Shown piece by piece: positions 37,027-45,484 of a DNA stretch of 64,000 nucleotides (position 1 is the stretch's first letter; each line of letters opens with the position of its first letter). The notes under the pieces are model-generated. The model did not search any database. It saw only the letters and a list, made by a program, of their open reading frames with translations, and had not been told where the DNA came from. The DNA is from UBA1014 sp964344035 (lineage in GTDB: Bacteria > SAR324 > NAC60-12), in contig CAYFLK010000002.1 in NCBI GenBank assembly GCA_964344035.1, forward strand, positions 1 through 64,000, written 5' to 3'. The translations under genes were made by a program, and so were the position numbers.

Positions 37027-37127
37027 GATGAACTCGTAAAAAGTCCCAAAACGCACAATTTCGTTCTCGTAACTCATTGAAATCATTAGATGCAAAAAGC
37101 CGGATTTCGACTTTTTACGAAACCATC
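37027..37127. mobile_element. MITE-like element with 19-bp imperfect terminal inverted repeats
   Basis: GATGAACTCGTAAAAAGTC (37027-37045) and GACTTTTTACGAAACCATC (37109-37127) are inverted copies matching at 16 of 19 positions. They enclose about 63 bp without coding content; total length is 101 bp. I remember similar TCGTAAAAAGTC-ended repeats as common in deltaproteobacterial genomes, but cannot check here. There is no target duplication I can be sure of. It lies 46 bases upstream of doeA and could supply its leader or a transcription stop. Confidence 0.55.
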
Positions 37128-37173
37128 AAAACTTAGTAAGAGTTGAGGAATAAAACTAAAACACGGAATCAAA

Positions 37174-38343
37174 ATGCCGGCATTTGAAAAAGAAGAATAC
37201 CAGTATCGCATTGCAAAAGTGCGTAAGAGCATGGACGAAAAAGGTATTGACGTGCTGATTGTTACCGATCCTTCCAACATGGCCTGGCTGACGGGATATG
37301 ACGGCTGGTCGTTTTACGTGCACCAGTGCGTGTTGCTGACACTGGAAGGAGAGCCCTTTTGGTTTGGGCGGGAGATGGATGCGAACGGGGCAAAACGGAC
37401 GGTGTTCATGAAGCACGAAAACATCATCGGCTATACGGATATTTTTGTGCAAAACCCCGAAATGCACCCGATGGATTTGTTAAGTACGGTGTTCATTAAT
37501 AAAAGCTGGTCGGACAAATCGATAGGAGTGGAAAAGGATAACTATTATTTTACCGCCTCCTGCCTGGAATCGTTAAGGAGTAATCTGCTGAATGCCGTTT
37601 TTGTTGACGCGACCGGGCTGGTCAACTGGCAGCGCGCCGTCAAGTCCCCGCGCGAATTGGATTATATGCGCAAAGCGGCGCGGATTGTGGAGAAGATGCA
37701 TGCACGCATCCTGGAAGTCATGGAACCTGGGATGCGCAAAAACGAACTGGTCGCGGAAATTTATCACTCCGCCATTACCGGGGTGGAAGGCGCGGGAGGC
37801 GATTACCCGGCTATTGTGCCGATGACTCCCAGCGGGGCTGATGCTTCAGCGCCGCACCTGACGTGGGATGATCAGCCGATTACGTACAATTCCGGGACCT
37901 TCTTTGAAATTGCAGGCTGCTACAGGCGTTACCACTGTCCGCTTTCACGCACCGTTTACCTGGGCAAACCCCCACGGAAATACCTTGATGTGGAGAAAGC
38001 CGTACTGGAAGGAATCGATGCAGGACTGGAAACCGCGAAGCCGGGAAATGTTGCCGAAGACATTGAAGCGGCGTGGCGGCGGACGATTGTCAAATACGGG
38101 TTCGAAAAGGAAAGCCGCTGCGGGTATGCAATCGGGTTGAGCTATCCTCCGGACTGGGGTGAGCGCACCGTCAGCTTCCGTCCGGGTGACAAAACGGTGC
38201 TGCAGCCAAACATGACTTTCCATTTCATGCCCGCCCTCTGGTTTGAGGATTGGGGCATTGAAATCACTGAAAGTATCGTGATCACCGAAAAAGGCGCCGA
38301 ACCTTTGGCCAATGTGCCACGCAAGTTATTTGTTAAGCCATAA
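37174..38343 (+). CDS. doeA: Ectoine hydrolase DoeA (M24 peptidase family)
   Basis: A 389-residue member of the creatinase/M24 fold branch that opens the ectoine ring to N-acetyl-2,4-diaminobutyrate. It shows the segments LTGYDGWSFYVHQCVLL, GREMDANGAKRTVF, GYTDIFVQN and HPMD in the N-terminal domain, and GAGGDYPAIVPM, FFEIAGCYRRYHCPLSRTVYLG and GYAIGLSYPPDWGERTVSF in the catalytic half. These match ectoine hydrolase (DoeA/EutD) rather than aminopeptidase P. The next step would need DoeB (EutE), which I do not find in the window. DoeD- and DoeX-like genes are just upstream and eutA 3 kb downstream. Confidence 0.9.
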   Translation: MPAFEKEEYQYRIAKVRKSMDEKGIDVLIVTDPSNMAWLTGYDGWSFYVHQCVLLTLEGEPFWFGREMDANGAKRTVFMKHENIIGYTDIFVQNPEMHPMDLLSTVFINKSWSDKSIGVEKDNYYFTASCLESLRSNLLNAVFVDATGLVNWQRAVKSPRELDYMRKAARIVEKMHARILEVMEPGMRKNELVAEIYHSAITGVEGAGGDYPAIVPMTPSGADASAPHLTWDDQPITYNSGTFFEIAGCYRRYHCPLSRTVYLGKPPRKYLDVEKAVLEGIDAGLETAKPGNVAEDIEAAWRRTIVKYGFEKESRCGYAIGLSYPPDWGERTVSFRPGDKTVLQPNMTFHFMPALWFEDWGIEITESIVITEKGAEPLANVPRKLFVKP

Positions 38344-38655
38344 ACGTGACTTCACCCTCCGGTGAATGCCAAGCTCCATCCAAAGTGCGGCCCCCCTTTC
38401 CCTTCAGGAAAAGCTTCTCCGGAAATTGAAATTATTTCGCCTTCCTTGTAAGAAATTGCTTGATTGCTACCATATACCCCTATAAGGTATTTATATAGTG
38501 ACCGGGAAAATCCAGTTACAGTTTGAAATATAAAATAATATCAGTATATTATATTATACCCTTTAAAAATGAAGAGGGAATATACAAGTGTCTGGATCAG
38601 GCGCGGGGCAGTGTGCTGACGGTAGACCATTGCAAACGACTCAGTTGAGGAGATC
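38344..38655. other. Intergenic region ahead of DUF3015 gene (312 bp)
   Basis: AT-rich. It contains the second ATACC-N7-GGTAT element (38474-38490) and a palindromic TATATTATATTATACC stretch near 38545. No coding frame or RNA gene is seen. It should hold the promoter of the DUF3015 gene. Confidence 0.45.
38474..38490. promoter_or_regulatory. CsoR-like operator ATACC-N7-GGTAT
   Basis: ATACCCCTATAAGGTAT has the same arms and 7-bp spacing as the element at 22942-22958 and fits the CsoR copper-sensor operator layout. It lies about 165 bases upstream of a Met/His-rich secreted protein gene. Only two such elements were noticed in the window. Confidence 0.4.
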
Positions 38656-39327
38656 ATGATGAGTTCGAACGTGAAAAAAATTATCATCCTGTATTCCCTG
38701 ATCTTCTGCATACCGGCAATGATGCTTGCCCAGGAAGGAACGCCGGCAGGTGAAGGCACAACGGGAGGACAAGGCATGATGAAGATGAGGGACCAAAGCA
38801 TGATGGGAGGCTGGAGGGGCCACGGCTATGGTGGCCCGCACATGCGTGGTCCTTTTTCCAGCAGTTACAGCAGCTATACTACAACCAACAATATTACCAG
38901 TTCAGGCACTTCTGATTGCATTTGGGGCGGACCGGTTTGCCGTGAAACCTTTGGAAAACAAACTGAACAGGCTGTCTATATCGCCCGGATGATTGATCAG
39001 ATTTCCGAGAACGCGGCACGTGGCGCCGGGCCTTATCTGGTGGCTATGGCTCTGTTGATGGATTGTCCCCCTGCGCAGGCCGACTTGTTTTCAAGGGAGG
39101 TAAAAGGAAACTACCCCCTGATTTTTTCACATCCTGCTGCCGCTCATTACCAAAATGGAGTGGCAACTGTTTTAGCGGGGTTTCATCAGGTGATCGACCG
39201 TCATGAAACTTTGAGCCGACTCTGTCTTTCATCTGAAACCGGTTGGGATTCCACTGTTGCGGAGGCCAATTTTATGGTCAGTACAACTTCATCCGGGGAA
39301 TCGGCAACACCGCGAATGAAATTGTAG
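38656..39327 (+). CDS. Secreted Met/His-rich DUF3015-like protein
   Basis: A 223-residue protein with a signal peptide (KIIILYSLIFCIPAMMLA) and a Met/Gly/His-rich segment (GQGMMKMRDQSMMGGW, HGYGGPHMRG, about residues 38-64) resembling copper-binding low-complexity regions. After it come TSSGTSDC and QISENAARGAGPYLVAMALLMDC, which fit the DUF3015 family (its SGTSGC and ArGxGxxL parts). Metal binding is inferred from composition and from the CsoR-like element upstream. The last 127 bases overlap the convergent CoA-transferase/GNAT gene, an unusually long overlap; the C-terminal part may be extended by a lost stop codon. Confidence 0.6.
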   Translation: MMSSNVKKIIILYSLIFCIPAMMLAQEGTPAGEGTTGGQGMMKMRDQSMMGGWRGHGYGGPHMRGPFSSSYSSYTTTNNITSSGTSDCIWGGPVCRETFGKQTEQAVYIARMIDQISENAARGAGPYLVAMALLMDCPPAQADLFSREVKGNYPLIFSHPAAAHYQNGVATVLAGFHQVIDRHETLSRLCLSSETGWDSTVAEANFMVSTTSSGESATPRMKL

Positions 39328-41090
39328 TTTTCAAATATGTGAAGCATCGCCAGGTTGTCTCGCCGCACGTAAGCCAGCATTTCCCCGATGCCTCTTTTTT
39401 GGGCAACCTCGATCATTTGCCCCAGCAGGGCTTTTGCCATGCCGGTACAGCGCTTTGTTTCACGCACAACAAAGGCGACCTCAGCCAGGTTTTCCTGTTC
39501 GAGTAGAAAATAACGCCCCACCGCATGGATTTCCTCCATGGGGCCATGGCGCTCGGTAATGCAGAGTGCAAGGTCGCGGCTCTGGTCCACGTTCACCAGT
39601 GAATAGGCTTTTTCACGTGACATCTGCTTAGGCTGGTGGCGGTAGCGGAGCATCAAGGTTTCCGCATTGTGGGAATAAAAAAACTCCTGCAATCGCCGTT
39701 CGTCGGAGGAATGCAGCGGTCGCATGTAGTACGTCTGCCCGTCCGCCAAGCGGATTTTCTTGATTTCAACCCTGCCCAGTTCCGGGACCAGGGTCGGTTT
39801 GCGTTTTGCGTATTGAGGGACCCAGTACTGCTCCCGCACCCTTTCCAGCAGTTGGTCTCTGAAATTCGGGTGGGCTACCTGGATCAATTCCAGCGCCCTT
39901 TCTCGTATGCTTTTCCCGCGTAGAGTGGCAATCCCGTATTCCGTGACCACGTAGTGCACATCCCCGCGTGATGTGACCACTCCGGAACCCTCGGTGATAA
40001 ACGGCACAATCCGGGACACCGCGCCTTTCCTGGCGGTTGAAGGCAGAGCTATTATCGGACGTCCTCCCGGGCTCATGGCGGCGCCGCGGATAAAATCGAC
40101 CTGGCCGCCGATTCCGCTGAAAAAACGGTAACCCACTGAATCGGCTACCACCTGCCCGGTAAGATCAACCTCGATGGCGCTGTTGATGGAAACCATTTTT
40201 TCGTTCTGGGCGATCACCGCCGGGTTGTTGACATACTCGCTGGGATGGAAATCTATATGCGGGTGCTTGTGCACAAAATCATAAAGTGTGCGCGTACCGA
40301 TGCAAAAGGAAGAGACAACCTTGTGCCGGTGGATGCTTTTTTTGGAGTTGTTTATTATCCCCTTTTGCAGCAGTTCGATCACGCCGTCACTGAACATTTC
40401 TGTGTGAATGCCAAGGTTCCGGTGTTGGTGGAGTCCGCGCAACACTGCGTCAGGAACCTTGCCGATGCCCATTTGCAGAGTTGCTCCGTCATCAATCAGC
40501 AGGGAGACATATTCGCCTATCTGATCCGCCACCGGGTCAGGTCCGCTAGGTTGAAGTTCCGGTAGTGGCTCGCTGACTTCAATGTAAGCATCAATCTCGT
40601 TCATGTGAATGAAACTGTCTCCCATGGTGAAGGGCATCCGGTCGTTGATCTGCGCGATAACCCGGTGGGCGCCGCGGGCTGCGGCATGTACCACGTCCAC
40701 GGAGACGCCAAGGGAACAGAAACCGTGTGGGTCAGGGGGGCTGACCGAGATTAGCGCCACATCGATTGGAAGCGTCTTGTCCCGGAAAAGGGAAGGGATT
40801 TCCGAAAGAAAACATGGTGTATAGTCGGCATAACCTTCATGCACCGCTTCCCTGGTGCTATCTCCCAGAAAAAGCGCATTAAGCTTAAATATGTCTTGGT
40901 ATTCTCTTTGCGCCCAGCGATTTTCACCCAAAGTCAGGATGTGCACCACTTCAATGTCATTCAGTGTGCGCCCGTGGTGATCGATCAGATCGTTGACCAG
41001 TGCGTTTGGAACGGCGGCATTAGAACCGATGAAGATGCGGTTGCCCGACTTTAGAAATCGCTTCCAGTCGATTAGGCTCTTTTCGCTCAT
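39201..41090 (-). CDS. Acetyl-CoA hydrolase/transferase fused to GNAT acetyltransferase
   Basis: A 629-residue fusion. Residues about 1-430 are a CoA-transferase of the acetyl-CoA hydrolase/4-hydroxybutyrate CoA-transferase family, with MGIGKVPDAVLRGL, YRFFSGIGGQVDFIRGAAMSPGG and VHYVVTEYGIATLRGKSIRERA. Residues about 455-610 are a GNAT domain, with AEVAFVVRETKRCTGMAKALLGQMIEVAQKRG carrying the acetyl-CoA loop. The GNAT part may acetylate the enzyme or a partner to sense acetyl-CoA supply; that is inference. It may transfer CoA between acetate and other short acids. Its stop lies 127 bases inside the DUF3015 gene. Confidence 0.88.
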   Translation of the reverse strand: MSEKSLIDWKRFLKSGNRIFIGSNAAVPNALVNDLIDHHGRTLNDIEVVHILTLGENRWAQREYQDIFKLNALFLGDSTREAVHEGYADYTPCFLSEIPSLFRDKTLPIDVALISVSPPDPHGFCSLGVSVDVVHAAARGAHRVIAQINDRMPFTMGDSFIHMNEIDAYIEVSEPLPELQPSGPDPVADQIGEYVSLLIDDGATLQMGIGKVPDAVLRGLHQHRNLGIHTEMFSDGVIELLQKGIINNSKKSIHRHKVVSSFCIGTRTLYDFVHKHPHIDFHPSEYVNNPAVIAQNEKMVSINSAIEVDLTGQVVADSVGYRFFSGIGGQVDFIRGAAMSPGGRPIIALPSTARKGAVSRIVPFITEGSGVVTSRGDVHYVVTEYGIATLRGKSIRERALELIQVAHPNFRDQLLERVREQYWVPQYAKRKPTLVPELGRVEIKKIRLADGQTYYMRPLHSSDERRLQEFFYSHNAETLMLRYRHQPKQMSREKAYSLVNVDQSRDLALCITERHGPMEEIHAVGRYFLLEQENLAEVAFVVRETKRCTGMAKALLGQMIEVAQKRGIGEMLAYVRRDNLAMLHIFENYNFIRGVADSPDEVVLTIKLASATVESQPVSDERQSRLKVS

Positions 41091-41482
41091 TTTTTAGATC
41101 CTGATTTCTTTGTTTTGTTTTTTCAAATATAAGGAATGCTGTGTTTCTCTTTCCCTTCCGTTTATGCATATAAAGGTGCAGTAATACTTATACCCCAATT
41201 CAGCATAAAAGGGGGCACATGTATATCCCCTCGACTTTGGAACAAGACCGGGCGTTATTGAATCAGGGGATGATCTGTAATTGCGTGAGAATTAACCCTT
41301 TCCTTGCACAACCCTGTGCACTTCTTTACTCTGACATTTCGACGTCGGTTTTGCCATTCGTAGATATTCTATGGTATAGAACATATTCCGGTCTGTGGCA
41401 GGATTCGATTTGAAGATGAAATGGACTTGCTGTTTATTTTGTTTTGAAACCGTTGGAAACACATTTGATGTAAGAAATTGAT
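41091..41482. other. Divergent intergenic region ahead of eutA (392 bp)
   Basis: The region separates the minus-strand fusion gene from eutA. A frame at 41219-41413 on the plus strand encodes 64 residues, but its composition does not look like protein. The TATACCCC word at 41193 resembles a half of the CsoR-like element but lacks the second arm. Both promoters should be here. Confidence 0.4.
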
Positions 41483-42268
41483 ATGAATATTCCAGCTAAA
41501 TTGGATGAACTGCAGCACAACCTGCAAAACCTGCCATATGAATTTGATGAAGGAATCCGTGAGCGTGCGGCAATCGGTTTGATCGTGCTGGCAACCGATC
41601 AGACAATCGAGCATGAATACCGCCTGGTTTTTCAGCTTCCCGGGGTGGCACTGTACCAAAGCCGGATCCGAAATGACCCGCAAATTACTCCGGAAACATT
41701 AGCTGCCATGGAACAGAAACTGACTGAAGCAACGGATGTGATTCTGCCGGGATTGACGTTGGACGTGATCGCTTTTGGATGCACCTCCGCATCGATGATC
41801 ATCGGTACGGAAAGGATCGCGGATATCATCCGCTCCGTGCGCCCCAAGGCAAAAGTAACGAATCCTGTCAGTGCCTCTCTGACAGCATTTGCCTCATTGG
41901 GCATGGGACGGATAGCCCTATTGACACCATACCGGGACGACATCAATCAACAGCTGCGCTATTTTTTCGAGTCACAAGGAATTGCCGTGCCGGCGATGGG
42001 TTCGTTCAACGAAGAAGACGACAACAAGGCAGGCAGGATTTCCCCCGAATCAATTTCAGAAGCAGCCAAGCGGCTGGGTAAAATCTCCGCGGTGGACGGG
42101 GTTTTTGTCTCATGCACCAACCTGAGGCTGATGGAGAGGGTGGAGGAAATAGAAAATCACCTGGGAATACCGGTGACTTCAAGCAACCACGCGATGGCCT
42201 GGCATACGCTTAAACTGGCGGGCATCAATGAAAAACAGTCAGGATTCGGCAGGCTTTTCCAGAACTGA
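41483..42268 (+). CDS. eutA: Ectoine utilization protein EutA (Asp/Glu racemase-like)
   Basis: A 261-residue protein of the aspartate/glutamate racemase superfamily, in the branch with maleate isomerase, arylmalonate decarboxylase and EutA. The first catalytic cysteine lies in VIAFGCTSASMIIG (about residue 99) and the second in VFVSCTNLR (about 213), a pattern of paired cysteines 114 apart. TNPVSASLTAFASLGMGRIALLTPY is the second-domain start. In the Sinorhizobium eut cluster EutA accompanies EutD (DoeA) and EutE. Its exact reaction is not settled, so a role as racemase or decarboxylase-like enzyme on an ectoine-derived intermediate is inferred. Confidence 0.78.
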   Translation: MNIPAKLDELQHNLQNLPYEFDEGIRERAAIGLIVLATDQTIEHEYRLVFQLPGVALYQSRIRNDPQITPETLAAMEQKLTEATDVILPGLTLDVIAFGCTSASMIIGTERIADIIRSVRPKAKVTNPVSASLTAFASLGMGRIALLTPYRDDINQQLRYFFESQGIAVPAMGSFNEEDDNKAGRISPESISEAAKRLGKISAVDGVFVSCTNLRLMERVEEIENHLGIPVTSSNHAMAWHTLKLAGINEKQSGFGRLFQN

Positions 42269-42295
42269 AGATGTCAAGTAAGCAGGGCAATAGAT

Positions 42296-42622
42296 TCAGC
42301 TCCCCGGGCCGGAACCGAAGGTGACATACCTTTTGAGGTATTGATAGTTGAGGAAACCATCGGCGGTGAAGAGCTGGGCGCTTTGTTTACGCCGCACGGC
42401 AACCGGGATGGTTTTGCCGGATGATGTGACCTGTCGGCTTTGCATCCTGACAATCCAGTTGATCCGTGTCGATGTTTCCGCACTGAAATGCCTGTATCCC
42501 GTGATGAGATGCACCGCAACCCTAGGTCCGGATTTGGTGCGTTGTTCCCTTTCCTGCGCGAAACCGGCGGAGGTCCAGCAGATACACAGGAAACAAAAAA
42601 GGGCGCAGGCAAGTGGTTTCAT
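42296..42622 (-). CDS. Small secreted protein
   Basis: A 108-residue protein with a strong signal peptide (KPLACALFCFLCICWTSAGFA, cleavage likely after GFA). The mature part is basic and strand-rich (HLITGYRHFSAETSTRINWIVRMQS). No family is recognised. It lies between eutA and the matB-iol operon and converges with eutA. Confidence 0.6.
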   Translation of the reverse strand: MKPLACALFCFLCICWTSAGFAQEREQRTKSGPRVAVHLITGYRHFSAETSTRINWIVRMQSRQVTSSGKTIPVAVRRKQSAQLFTADGFLNYQYLKRYVTFGSGPGS

Positions 42623-42814
42623 GGCCTTCTCGGATCATGGTTATAGAAACTATAACATAACAGGCCTCAATTCACCCGTGAAATATAACAGCAACTTCCT
42701 GAGTGGCAATCAGAGTAATATCAGGTTTTCGGATGTTCACAATTTGGTAATGGAATCATTTCACAAAAACCATTGATGGTTCAACTTCCTGCGAAACAGG
42801 TTCGTCGTGTGTTT

Positions 42815-44341
42815 TCAGCATGGAACCTCATCCCTGAAAAGGTTCCGGTATTTTTTTCTCAGAATGGATTTTTGCACCTTGCCCATGCTGTTCCGGGGCA
42901 GTTTTTCTACGCATAAAATCCGTTTGGGAACCTTGAATCCAGCGAACGATTTTCTCAGGCTGGACTGCCAGCCTGCCTCGTCATAAATACCGCCATTTTT
43001 CAAAACAGCCACGGCAGTGACTGCTTCTCCCAAATCCGGATGATGTATTCCGAAAACCGCTGATTCTTCGACTCCATCCTGTTGATCGAGGGCTGATTCG
43101 ATTTCCTTGGGGTAAACGTTCAGTCCGCCGCTGATGATCAGGTCCTTGACACGCCCGACGATGGAGATCACCCCGTTTTTATTCATTTTTGCCATGTCGC
43201 CGGTAATGAAGAAACCGTCTTCACGAAAATCCTCGCGTGTCTTCTCCGGCATGTTCCAATACCCCTTGAACACGTTCGGGCCTTTGATTTCGAGTATTCC
43301 CACTTCTCCGGATTCGAGCTGTTCCCCTGCGTTTGTGCAGACCCTGGCTTCCACTCCGGGGAGGGGCGCCCCGACCGTTTCCGCGATCCGTTCCCCGTTG
43401 AGCGGATTCGAGGTGATCATCCCTGCTTCAGTCATTCCGTAACGCTCAAGGATGGTATGTCCGCTTCGTTCATGGAAAGCATGGAAAGTTTCCGGCAGGA
43501 GAGGGGCGGACCCGGAGATAAACAAACGCATGTTACGGCAGCATTCACGGTCAAACTCTTCGTTTGCACAAAGCCGTGCGTAGTAAGTGGGAACTCCCAT
43601 GAACACCGAAGCCCGCGGAAGTTGGTGGATGATTTCGGGGGCATCGAATTTTTGCAAAAAGATAATCTTCGATGCATTCAGCAGTGCGCAGTGGAGGGCG
43701 ACAAACAGTCCGTGCACATGATAAATCGGCAACGCGTGCAGCAGCACGTCTCCCGGGACCCAGCCCCAGCAGCGATGGAGAGTGAGGGCGTTCGAGGAAA
43801 GGTTCCGGTGGGTTATCATCGCCCCTTTTGAACGGCCGGTGGTCCCGGATGTGTATAGAATGGCCGCGATGTCATCGCTGCCCCTCGGGATTGTATCGAG
43901 GAATGGTTCAACTGATGCTGTTTCATCCATCAATGATCCTCCTCCCAGAACGTCAAGAGTGTACACTCGTATTCCACGGATTTTTGTGATGGGGTTTAGC
44001 GCCTCTTGTTTTTCGTGCGTGCATACCAGGATATTCGGAGAAGCGTCTTCAAGAAAATATTGAATCTCCGCGGGCTGATAGGCGGTGTTGAGGGGGAGGT
44101 ACACCGCCCCGGTCTGGAGGCAGGCCAGATAGAGAAGAATTGCTTCAGGCGATTTCCCGGTTTGCACCGCAACCCGATCACCCGGACTGACTCCAAGTTT
44201 CAGCAGCGTTCCGGCCAGACGGTTTGTCTCTTCTTCCACTCTGCCGTAAGAATAGTTGCATCTTGTCGGTGATTCAATCGCGCACAGGGAACGGTCTTCG
44301 GGAAATCGGTTTAGCAGCAATTCGTAAATGTTTTCCGACAT
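42815..44341 (-). CDS. matB: Malonyl-CoA synthetase (MatB-like)
   Basis: A 508-residue AMP-forming ligase that activates malonate to malonyl-CoA. It shows LYTSGTTGRSKGAMITHRNL, LPIYHVHGLFVALHCALL, ERYGMTEAGM, DGFFITGDMAKM and SGGLNVYPKEIE with the C-terminal NSMGKVQKS lysine. These segments match MatB rather than fatty acid ligases. It is the last gene of the minus-strand operon behind iolB. The Iol pathway yields malonate semialdehyde, so a branch that recovers malonate from it would make sense, though this is my inference. Substrates near methylmalonate are also possible. Confidence 0.8.
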   Translation of the reverse strand: MSENIYELLLNRFPEDRSLCAIESPTRCNYSYGRVEEETNRLAGTLLKLGVSPGDRVAVQTGKSPEAILLYLACLQTGAVYLPLNTAYQPAEIQYFLEDASPNILVCTHEKQEALNPITKIRGIRVYTLDVLGGGSLMDETASVEPFLDTIPRGSDDIAAILYTSGTTGRSKGAMITHRNLSSNALTLHRCWGWVPGDVLLHALPIYHVHGLFVALHCALLNASKIIFLQKFDAPEIIHQLPRASVFMGVPTYYARLCANEEFDRECCRNMRLFISGSAPLLPETFHAFHERSGHTILERYGMTEAGMITSNPLNGERIAETVGAPLPGVEARVCTNAGEQLESGEVGILEIKGPNVFKGYWNMPEKTREDFREDGFFITGDMAKMNKNGVISIVGRVKDLIISGGLNVYPKEIESALDQQDGVEESAVFGIHHPDLGEAVTAVAVLKNGGIYDEAGWQSSLRKSFAGFKVPKRILCVEKLPRNSMGKVQKSILRKKYRNLFRDEVPC

Positions 44342-44388
44342 ACTGAATTGAAAAAGAAAAGTCCGGAAACGAATTGTTTACTGCTTTA

Positions 44389-45195
44389 TCACAGATCAAC
44401 AATCCATTCGTGTTCCGGAGCATTTTTGAAGTGCCACGTTCTCTTGGGGCCGGCCATCACATTGAGATAGTACAAGTCGTAACCATGCGGCGCGCCCACG
44501 GGATGATAACCCCGCGGCACCATTACTACGTCCCCGTCGTGAACCGTCATCGTTTCATCCAGCGATCCGTCATCAGTGTAAACGCGCTGAAACGCAAATC
44601 CTTGTGATGGATTCAGCCGGTGATAATAAACTTCCTCGAGGGCGGATTCATCAGGAATATTGTCTGAATCATGCTTGTGTGGCGGGTAACTGGACCAGCA
44701 GCCACCAGGGGTGATGACTTCGACTACAAGCAGGTTGTCAGCAGGTTCGGTTTCGGGAAGGATGTTGCATACATGCCGCGTGTTTGTGCTGCGTCCCCGT
44801 GTTTCGCGTCCCATCGCTTCCGGCCGGATCAAGCGTGCCTGATGGTTTCCGCAACCTGGGGCGAGGCATACCGCCAGTTCCAAATCGGTGCGCGCCGTAA
44901 CTGTGTATTCCTCTCCATCCGGCAGGTAAACAGCGAACGGCGCCCTGTCCTCAAAAACATCCATGCGTTCCCCGAGGTCCGACCAGGATTTGTTCCGCGT
45001 GCGTATGTCCGCCTTCCCGGATACAAGCACCAGGCATACTTCGCGGTCCCCGGTCTGTCGAGAATGCAATTGCCCGGGTTGCAGATAAAATACCTCGAAA
45101 CCGACTCTTTCCCATCCCGCGGATGCCGGGGTTATGCATTGGGTTTTTCCCGATTCGTCCGGGGCTTGGCTGCGGCTTAAAAGTGTGGTCATCAT
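44389..45195 (-). CDS. iolB: 5-deoxy-glucuronate isomerase IolB
   Basis: A 268-residue cupin-like enzyme that converts 5-deoxy-D-glucuronate to 2-deoxy-5-keto-gluconate in inositol catabolism. Marks of the family are the early GFEVFYLQPGQ, VCLVLVSGKADI, GCWSSYPPHKHDSD with conserved histidines, EEVYYHRLNPSQGFAFQRVYTDDGSLDETMTVHDGDVVMVPRGYHPVGA, and the C-terminal YYLNVMAGPKRTWHF. The start at ATG 45195 with AGGATG ahead is preferred over an upstream frame of 27 codons that reads into the antitoxin gene. It sits between matB and an XRE antitoxin-like gene. Confidence 0.92.
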   Translation of the reverse strand: MMTTLLSRSQAPDESGKTQCITPASAGWERVGFEVFYLQPGQLHSRQTGDREVCLVLVSGKADIRTRNKSWSDLGERMDVFEDRAPFAVYLPDGEEYTVTARTDLELAVCLAPGCGNHQARLIRPEAMGRETRGRSTNTRHVCNILPETEPADNLLVVEVITPGGCWSSYPPHKHDSDNIPDESALEEVYYHRLNPSQGFAFQRVYTDDGSLDETMTVHDGDVVMVPRGYHPVGAPHGYDLYYLNVMAGPKRTWHFKNAPEHEWIVDL

Positions 45196-45220
45196 ACATC
45201 CTGTTATGCGGTTATGGGTA

Positions 45221-45484
45221 TCATTGTTCAGGGGACACCAGGTGGATTTCCAGTTCGCAACCCACTGCTTCAGCATAACGCCGCAATGTGGCGATCGATG
45301 GTGAATGCCTGCTGCTGCCTCCTCCGGACTCCAGCCTGGCCACCGCGGGAGGCTTGGTGCCCATCCGTTCCGCCACCTGGGCCTGTGTCAGCCCCGCCTG
45401 TTTGCGCGCTTTCAGAAGCTCGTCAAACAGTGAAAATTTCGGCTCCAGCGCATCATACTCGGTTTTAAATGCAGGGTCATCCAT
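45221..45484 (-). CDS. XRE-family antitoxin-like protein (HigA type), 5' end interrupted by amber codon
   Basis: An 87-residue HTH protein: DDPAFKTEYDALEPKFSLFDELLKARKQAGLTQAQVAERMGTKPPAVARLES, then a C-terminal YAEAVGCELEIHL strand. The family normally begins some 11 residues earlier. In frame upstream (45485-45517) lie an ATG and ten codons (MKSHEEMVDK), then TAG directly before the ATG used here, with AAAGGAGA ahead of the upstream ATG. The likely ancestral codon was TGG (Trp). No toxin gene is visible in the 126 bases between it and iolC, so it appears to be a solitary antitoxin. Re-initiation at 45484 could still give a working repressor. Confidence 0.75.
   Translation of the reverse strand: MDDPAFKTEYDALEPKFSLFDELLKARKQAGLTQAQVAERMGTKPPAVARLESGGGSSRHSPSIATLRRYAEAVGCELEIHLVSPEQ

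Noticed and set aside
42274..42612. Overlapping alternative frame of the small secreted gene
   Set aside because: The frame at 42296-42622 has a proper signal peptide; the other has random, Pro/Ser-rich content.
44671..45180. Plus-strand 169-codon frame opposite iolB
   Set aside because: It is the antisense shadow of iolB, which has clear family motifs.
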